NCBI GenBank assembly: GCA_022790975.1
Contig: JAAVYF010000031.1
Coordinates: 1-32,340, forward strand
DNA from: Clostridia bacterium
GTDB lineage: Bacteria > Bacillota > Clostridia > TANB77 > CAG-508
Direction of reading: 5' to 3'
Length of the DNA: 32,340 nt
Shown here: positions 26,915 through 32,340 of the stretch, one piece after another
Layout: the number at the start of each line of letters is the position of its first letter
Numbering within the stretch: position 1 is the stretch's first letter
The notes under the pieces: model-generated
What the model was told of the DNA's origin: nothing
The model's input: the letters and a program-made list of their open reading frames with translations, nothing else
Databases searched by the model: none
Made by a program: the position numbers and the translations under genes

Positions 26915-28169
26915 TTACTTAAGCATATTTTCAATTGCAATCATAATTCCTAACTTTCCATATTCATATGTAAGTCCACCTTGCATATAGGCAGTATATG
27001 GCTCTACTAAAGGACCATCACAACTAAGCTCAATTGTTGCACCAGGTGTAAAAGTTCCTCCTGCCATAATTTCTTTATGAGGGTAACCAGGCATTTCATC
27101 TGGAATAGGTTTTACATAAGCTTCTACAGGTGAACCCATCTGAACTCCTTGACAAAACTTTATCAAATTTTCTTCTGTTAATAAATCCATTGTTTGAATT
27201 ATATCTGTTCTTTCTTCATCATATTTTGGACTAACTTCACCAAATCCAAATTTTTCAAGCATTCTACTTGCAAATATCATAGTTTTTAAAGTAGATTTAA
27301 CAACACTTGGTGACATAAATAATCCTTTATAATAGGACAATAATTGATTAAAATTAGCTCCTAAATCTTTTCCAACACATGGTGCAGTTAAGCGTTCTGC
27401 TACACTATTTATTAAATCTTTTCTTCCTACTACATATCCTCCTGATGTTGCAATTCCTGCTCCTAAATTTTTCATTAAAGAGCTAACTATTATATCTGCT
27501 CCGTACTTCTGTTGGCTCTTTATTTTCAACAAATTCTCCATAGCAATTATCAACCATTACTATAACATTTTTATCTATAGCTTTAATTGTTTGTATTACT
27601 TTTTCTATTTTAGAAATAGACAAACTTTTTCTTTGAGCATATCCTCTAGAACGTTGAATTTCTATTAATTTAACATTTCCATTTTTTAATCTAGAAATTA
27701 TTTGTTCATAATCGAAATCATTATTAATTAAATCTATTTGTTCATATTTAATTCCATGACTAATTAAAGAATTTGAGCTATTACCTGATAAACCTATAAC
27801 ACTTTTTAAAGTATCATAAGGCTCACCAGAAATACTTATCATAGTATCTCCATATTTTAATAAACCAAATAATGTTATAGTTAAAGCATGTGTTCCAGAC
27901 ATTATTTGAGGTCTAACTAATGCATCTTCTGAGTTAAAAATCTCTGCATATATTTTTTCTAATTTTTCTCTGCCTATGTCTGTGTATCCATATCCTGTAA
28001 TTTCTATAAAATCTGATGTTGATACATTATTATTTTGAAAAGCCTTTAGTACTTTAGCACTTGATTTCATACAGTTTTCTTCTAGTTTTTTAAAAATTGG
28101 TTCTAATTCTTTTTCTACTTCATTTGCTAAATTTATTACTTTATCACTTATATTTAGTTCTTTGTACAT
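26915..28169 (-). CDS. Met_gamma_lyase-family PLP enzyme (aluminium-resistance type), interrupted by one extra C
   Basis: A fold-type I pyridoxal-phosphate enzyme of the family annotated as methionine gamma-lyase-like or aluminium resistance protein. Seen are RPQIMSGTHALTITLFGLLKYGD, the PLP aspartate in VMVDNCYGEF, the lysine in SSLMKNLGAG, and SPVEAYVKPIPDEMPGY near the C-terminus. The conventional frame stops at residue 228. Skipping the C at 27503 gives EVGADIIVSSLMKN, matching the family's EVGAD motif, and a full 417-residue protein. No Shine-Dalgarno is seen close to the ATG, which is odd. True substrate unknown. Confidence 0.88.
27501..27503 (-). other. CGG +1 frameshift site 6 (Met_gamma_lyase family)
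   Basis: Minus strand reads GTA C GGA GCA; the extra C is at 27503. Frame 0 stops six codons on. Skipping C restores the conserved EVGAD motif directly ahead of the PLP lysine. Confidence 0.87.
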
Positions 28170-28702
28170 TTTTTTAATCTAATATAATCAATTATATTGA
28201 GCTATTTAATTGATTAATTCCTTTCTTTTATATTTTTTGATATATAATTTTTAGATATATAGTTATAATTTGTTTCTATTTTTTATAGTTAATTTTTATT
28301 TTAGTTTAATTAATTTATTTATTTTTTACACTTGTATGTTTAATATTACTAAATTTATTATAATATTGAATAAATTTTAGATAACTATTAATCAAAGTAT
28401 TAACATAAATATTTTTTAGTATATCATATAATTTATTAAAAGTATATATTTATATTTACAATGTTTTAATTTAATTTTTTCAATTAGGTTTTAATTTTTT
28501 CTATTTTATTTTTACAATTTAATTTTTATTTTGTCACTGAGCTTATATAAGAGTAAATTTTAAACTTATATTATTATTTTAAGGTATTTTTGTTTTGTAA
28601 GATAAAAATTTTATTTTGAATTTTTATATTTTATTTTTTTGGATGGCTATAGAATAGTTATTGTGATTTTTAGGTAAGACGTCTGATGGGAGCAAGTGCC
28701 TC

Positions 28703-28807
28703 GCTTGTATATTATATAATTTTTCTACCTCCTTGCTAAAGCAAGCACTCCATTCTCCATTCGGTTGGTCGCTGAGCGTCGTACGAAAAATTATATAATA
28801 TACAAGC
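28703..28807. repeat. Perfect 23-bp inverted repeat with 59-bp spacer
   Basis: Arms at 28703-28725 and 28785-28807 are exact reverse complements, beginning GCTTGTATATTATATAATTT on the left. The 59-bp spacer is more GC-rich than the surroundings and includes a small CTTGC-TAAA-GCAAG hairpin. It could be a miniature element remnant, an invertible segment or a large RNA hairpin; no flanking target duplication or recombinase is seen. Confidence 0.8.
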
Positions 28808-28850
28808 TTTTTGAGTTCTGCTATGTCTTCTACTTATTATATTTTATATT

Positions 28851-29075
28851 CTATATCTTATATTTCATATCTTATATTTTATATCTTATATTTTATATCT
28901 TATTTTTTATATCTTATTTTTTATATCTTATTTTTTATATCTTATTTTTTATATCTTATTTTTTATATCTTATTTTTATATCTTATTTTTATATCTTATT
29001 TTTTATATCTTATTTTTTATATCTTATTTTTATATCTTATTTTTATATCTTATTTTTATATCTTATTTTTATATC
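28851..29075. repeat. AT-rich minisatellite, 14/15-bp unit
   Basis: About 16 tandem copies of TATATCTTATTTTTT, alternating between 15-bp and 14-bp forms, with more diverged units at the left end. The unit mix keeps no reading frame, and the repetitive peptides it would encode are not credible as proteins. Confidence 0.9.
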
Positions 29076-29366
29076 ATGTTAATATTTATTTTATAGTTAA
29101 AAATAATATTTAATTTTAACTATACGAAAATAAAAAGTTTAATTTTATACAAAAAAATTATCTTATTAAATAAAAAGGATTTAATAAAAAACTTAGCCTT
29201 TTTGACATCTAGCATAAAACATAGTAAAATAAAATTGTGATATTATGTTAATTGTTTTTATAGTATTGCAAAACATAATATTATATTTATTAAGCAAAAA
29301 AGATTATTAATTTTAAGAAAACTTAACTTTTGCTTATAATACAATTACGAAAGGATAAGAAATATT

Positions 29367-30779
29367 ATGAGATATTTAAAAGATGACGATGTAGTAAAAG
29401 TAAACCTTACAAAATCGCCTATAAAGTTAGATAAATATGATATGTATTATATAAGATTTCAAATGACTAATGGAAAAGTTAAAACTGTAAGAGCTTTCTG
29501 TGAGAAAGGTACTTTTCCAGATTTTCAAAGTAACGATTTTGAACAAATAAAACAAATTTATGGTGAAAATTTAATTTCTGATTTTTTTATAAAAAGATTA
29601 CTTGGAGAAAATGGATTAATGAATAAAGAAGGTCGAGATGATTATATTTATTTAGGTGGAAACCTTTTAAAAAATAATTATTTAGCAAACCGTTATATGA
29701 TACAGCAAAATGGAAAAACAGGACAACAAAACTTTGATGATAATCTATTTAGTTTAAAGTTGCAAATTCAAGCTAAAGAAAATATTCCTAAAAATAATAA
29801 ACAAATTTCAAATAGTAAAGATAGCAAAGGAAAAACCTATGTAATTGGAGATATTCATGGAATGTATGGTTCTTATGTTGATGTTATGAAAAAAATGAAC
29901 AAAAACGACCACCTAGTTATTTTAGGAGATGTTATAGACAGAGGAACAGGTGGAATTCAAATTCTTCAAGACATAATGAAAAGAAAACAAGATAGTAAAA
30001 ATAATCCTAAAATTACTTTTCTTTTGGGAAATCACGAAATGCAATTTTTAGAAAATATTGATATAATGATGAAACATGGATTAAATAAAGAAGATATAAC
30101 TAATATCATAAATTGGAGAAATACACGTTCTCGAATGGGATATTACAGATTACATAATGATGAACAATCAAAACAAGCATATCAATACTGGAAAAATGAA
30201 TTTAATAAATATAATGTAAAATATCAAACATTGATTAATGAAAAAAGATTATCTGAATGGGAATTAGATGCTATGGGAATATGGCTAACTTCAAATAAAG
30301 GAAATACTACCATTTTTGATTTTCTAAAAGGTGGACGAGTAAATGGCACTCAAGAACAAAAAGCTATATATAAATTTCTTCGTGATTCATATGTTGCGCT
30401 ACCACAAAATGTTAATGGTAAAGATTATTTATTTGTACATGCTATGCCTCCTAGAGATTCTCAAATGCTTAGAAAAATGAAACAAACTGGAAAAGGATAT
30501 AAATTTACAGAAACAACAAGAGATGAGTATGAATTTATGTTACAAGAAAGAGATTTTAGTACTTACGAACAAGCAAAACGATTTGATTTTACAACAATTT
30601 GTGGACATACTCCATCAGCTGGAACTATTTTGAAAGATAAAAATAAAGGATTTATTAGAATAGATGCAGGATGTGGACATGGTAAAAAAAATAATAACAA
30701 ATTAGCTTTATACTGTGTTGATAATGGAACTGTAGAATATTTTGATGAAAAAGAAAATACTTATGAACAAACACATTAA
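29367..30779 (+). CDS. PPP-type serine/threonine phosphatase
   Basis: A 470-residue protein with a C-terminal calcineurin-like metallophosphoesterase domain. Metal-binding motifs are GDIHGMYGSY near residue 157, GDVIDRG near 187 and GNHE near 219, with the later histidines in FVHAMPP and ICGHTPSAG, and a closing RIDAGCGHG. This is the signature order of bacterial PPP phosphatases. The first 150 residues form a separate domain I do not recognise. No signal peptide. AAAGGA precedes the ATG at somewhat long spacing. It reads divergently from the PLP enzyme across 1.2 kb and ends at a strong terminator. Substrate unknown. Confidence 0.88.
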   Translation: MRYLKDDDVVKVNLTKSPIKLDKYDMYYIRFQMTNGKVKTVRAFCEKGTFPDFQSNDFEQIKQIYGENLISDFFIKRLLGENGLMNKEGRDDYIYLGGNLLKNNYLANRYMIQQNGKTGQQNFDDNLFSLKLQIQAKENIPKNNKQISNSKDSKGKTYVIGDIHGMYGSYVDVMKKMNKNDHLVILGDVIDRGTGGIQILQDIMKRKQDSKNNPKITFLLGNHEMQFLENIDIMMKHGLNKEDITNIINWRNTRSRMGYYRLHNDEQSKQAYQYWKNEFNKYNVKYQTLINEKRLSEWELDAMGIWLTSNKGNTTIFDFLKGGRVNGTQEQKAIYKFLRDSYVALPQNVNGKDYLFVHAMPPRDSQMLRKMKQTGKGYKFTETTRDEYEFMLQERDFSTYEQAKRFDFTTICGHTPSAGTILKDKNKGFIRIDAGCGHGKKNNNKLALYCVDNGTVEYFDEKENTYEQTH

Positions 30780-30784
30780 ATAAT

Positions 30785-30825
30785 AATAGGATATAATTTA
30801 ATCAAAATTAATATCCTATTTTTTT
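30785..30825 (+). terminator. Terminator of the phosphatase gene
   Basis: AATAGGATAT and ATATCCTATT are perfect 10-bp arms followed by a T-run. Confidence 0.8.
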
Positions 30826-30947
30826 ATTTAATAAATAAAACATATCTTTACTATTTAATAAAATTTACTAACTCATATAAAATATAATTACATTTTTTAC
30901 AATAATTAAAACATAATTAATTTTTAGAATTTTTGATAGACAAAAAA

Positions 30948-30976
30948 TTGATTTTGTATTTTTGATATGTTAAAAT
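30948..30976 (+). promoter_or_regulatory. Promoter of rdgB
   Basis: TTGATT and TAAAAT are separated by 17 nt, about 135 nt upstream of the rdgB start. Confidence 0.55.
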
Positions 30977-31112
30977 ATGTTTGGTTTTATATAAAATTTA
31001 AAATTATATATTAAATACAGAAAACAAATGAAATTGGTACACTCAAGGTATAATTTAAGGTTTATGGGTAATCTTTTAAAAACCCAAATATTATATAAGG
31101 AATAAAATTATT

Positions 31113-31691
31113 ATGGAAAAACAAAAAATTGTTGTTGCTACTGGAAACTCTGGCAAATTAAAAGAGATTAAAGAAATATTTTCTGAGTTTAAAATTATAT
31201 CTATGAAAGATTTAAATATCAACATAGATACAATTGAAGACCAAGATACTTTTTCTGGAAATGCTTTAAAAAAGGCAACCGAATTATCTACTGAATTAAA
31301 ATGTAGTTGTATTGCAGATGATTCTGGAATTGAAATTCCTGTTTTAAATGGTTTCCCTGGTGTTCGTACAAAAAGGTGGCTAGATGGAACAGATAGAGAT
31401 AGAAATTTAGGAATTCTAGAAAAAATGAAAAACATAAATAATAGAAAAATAAACTTTATTACAGCTATTGCATTAGTAGATACTACTAAAAATATATCTA
31501 TTTCTAAAGAGCATATTATTTCTGGAAATATTCCTTACGAAATCAGAGGAGAAAATGGTTTTGGATTTGATGAAATATTTGAATTGGAAAATGGAAAAAC
31601 TATTGCAGAATTATCAAGCAATGAAAAAAATAATTTAAGTCCAAGGAAAATGGCTTTAGAAGAAATCAAAAAAGTTTTGATTAATAAATAA
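31113..31691 (+). CDS. rdgB: XTP/dITP diphosphatase (HAM1 family)
   Basis: Hydrolyses non-canonical purine nucleotides (dITP, XTP) to monophosphates, keeping them out of DNA and RNA. The 192-residue protein shows VVATGNSGKLKEI at the N-terminus, TFSGNALKKA near residue 50, ADDSGIEIPVLNGFPGV (catalytic Asp pair), GFGFDEIF and a closing SPRKMAL, where family members usually have S-HR-A. AAGGA precedes the ATG. It ends at a long perfect hairpin shared with the convergent RNase P RNA gene. Confidence 0.95.
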   Translation: MEKQKIVVATGNSGKLKEIKEIFSEFKIISMKDLNINIDTIEDQDTFSGNALKKATELSTELKCSCIADDSGIEIPVLNGFPGVRTKRWLDGTDRDRNLGILEKMKNINNRKINFITAIALVDTTKNISISKEHIISGNIPYEIRGENGFGFDEIFELENGKTIAELSSNEKNNLSPRKMALEEIKKVLINK

Positions 31692-31692
31692 C

Positions 31693-31744
31693 ACAGAGCC
31701 CTAATTTATGAAGTAATTTCTTATTTCATAAATTAGGGCTCTGT
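31693..31744. terminator. Bidirectional terminator between rdgB and rnpB
   Basis: Perfect 20-bp arms at 31693-31712 and 31725-31744 (ACAGAGCCCTAATTTATGAA and its complement) with a 12-nt loop. It lies between convergent rdgB and RNase P RNA and could stop both, although no long T-run follows on either side. Confidence 0.7.
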
Positions 31745-31745
31745 T

Positions 31746-32165
31746 CAAGCAAACAATAAGCCGGGTTCTGTTATTTCAAATAGTCATTTATCTAGGATAT
31801 ATATTGCTATATATCTCAAGCTGTTCAAACGCTAATTAGACTAAACGAGCAGTTTTTACAGTCTACATACGTTAGACATTGCTCCAGATAGGGTTTACAC
31901 TGACGCCTAGTGTCACCACTCGGCCGGTGAGCTCTTACCTCGCCTTTTCATCATTGCAATTGTATAAAATTTTTAAGAAAAAACTATTAACATTATAATT
32001 AAAAGTTCAATTGTAAAAAATCTTTCACAATTGCTGTTATTTTCTGTTGCACTTTCCCTAGGGTTACCCCCGCTTGACGTTATCAAGTATCATTGCTCTA
32101 TGGAGCCCGGACTTTCCTCTCGCAAAGTCTTTCGACTTTTGCCAGCGACTATTTTGTTTACTTTA
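31746..32165 (-). ncRNA. rnpB: RNase P RNA
   Basis: The catalytic RNA that trims tRNA 5' ends. On the minus strand the conserved 5' core GAGGAAAGTCCGGGCTC (P4 side), AGGGTAACCC-like helices, GAGGTAAGAGCTCACCGG and the 3' core ACAGAACCCGGCTTA are all present, and the two ends pair as helix P1 (AAACAAAAT with ATTGTTT). Total length is about 420 nt. An AT-rich extension of about 75 nt occupies the peripheral region before AAGGCGAGG, near P12. Ends are placed by the P1 pairing and the promoter and may be off by a few bases. Confidence 0.95.
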
Positions 32166-32172
32166 TGTATTT

Positions 32173-32201
32173 AGTATATCATAGACTATATAATATGTCT
32201 A
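32173..32201 (-). promoter_or_regulatory. Promoter of rnpB
   Basis: On the minus strand TAGACA and TATACT are separated by 17 nt, placing transcription start a few bases before the P1 helix. Confidence 0.75.
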
Positions 32202-32340
32202 TTAAATTTTTTGGCTTTTATCAAATTAGTTTTTTATAATTAACTATATTTTTATAACTTTTAAAATTTTATAATCTAAAATTATTTTAAGCATTCTAAC
32301 TTTCCTTTTAAAGTCTTTACTTTCATACTTTCAAACAAAA

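Larger units (their letters stand above)
28170..29366. other. Long non-coding region between divergent genes
   Basis: About 1.2 kb with no believable gene. It holds AT-rich upstream sequence (28170-28660), a more GC-rich patch with a perfect 23-bp inverted repeat (about 28680-28807), a minisatellite (28851-29075) and the upstream region of the phosphatase with TATAAT at 29335-29340. Confidence 0.7.
30780..31112. other. Intergenic between the phosphatase and rdgB
   Basis: Contains the phosphatase terminator and the rdgB promoter; no gene seen. Confidence 0.6.

Noticed and set aside
28851..29075. CRISPR array
   Set aside because: Units are 14-15 bp, directly adjacent and without spacers; no cas genes are present.
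28765..29113. Overlapping plus-strand open frames rich in Phe, Ile, Leu and Tyr
   Set aside because: They are translations of the minisatellite, with no ribosome site and no protein-like composition.

Overview
The window is very AT-rich (about a quarter G+C by eye), with Shine-Dalgarno-led genes, consensus sigma-A-type promoters and an anaerobic gene set (class III ribonucleotide reductase plus its activase). Together with type IV pilin-like leaders fused to Cna-B/SpaA-type domains, this points to a low-GC anaerobic Bacillota, probably an uncultured gut-type Clostridia. The species cannot be named from the sequence.

Layout. 1-57: start of a gene resembling a transposase, cut by the window edge. 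398-7994 (minus): enolase, a Cof-type HAD phosphatase, a sirtuin, a small foreign-looking gene, an AMP-forming acyl-CoA synthetase and an FAD-dependent dehydrogenase. 8158-8331 (plus): a second small foreign-looking gene. 8454-11773 (minus): a membrane-anchored protein, nrdG and nrdD. 12155 (plus): a Crp/Fnr regulator divergent from nrdD; two Crp-type palindromes lie between them, one placed as a class II activator site would be for nrdD. 12968-13523: a DUF4258/YgiT-zinc-finger toxin-antitoxin pair. 13769-14973: two exported proteins, the second again foreign-looking. 15225-25764 (minus): a surface-protein locus of three tandem A-B-C modules plus one orphan A gene (A = pilin-like leader plus Cna-B/SpaA-type domains; B and C = two TasA/camelysin-like families). 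26008-28169 (minus): a TcdA-type E1-like enzyme and a Met_gamma_lyase-family PLP enzyme. 28170-29366: non-coding, with a perfect 23-bp inverted repeat and an AT-rich minisatellite. 29367-31691 (plus): a PPP-type phosphatase and rdgB. 31746-32165 (minus): RNase P RNA.

The most striking observation is that six genes look broken and all six breaks are the same event: one extra C directly in front of a glycine codon GGN, making an in-frame CGG. Skipping that C restores a full-length protein every time, and where family motifs or paralogues can be compared the restored residue is an expected glycine. In-frame CGG occurs nowhere else in the host-like genes I scanned. The only other in-frame CGG codons are in the three small compositionally foreign genes, where they read as ordinary arginine. 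This is the pattern expected if CGGN is read as a four-base glycine codon, or if ribosomes shift +1 at an otherwise unused CGG. A systematic sequencing artefact is the main alternative.

Limits: no tool was run. Family assignments are by motif recognition, and promoters and terminators are by eye.
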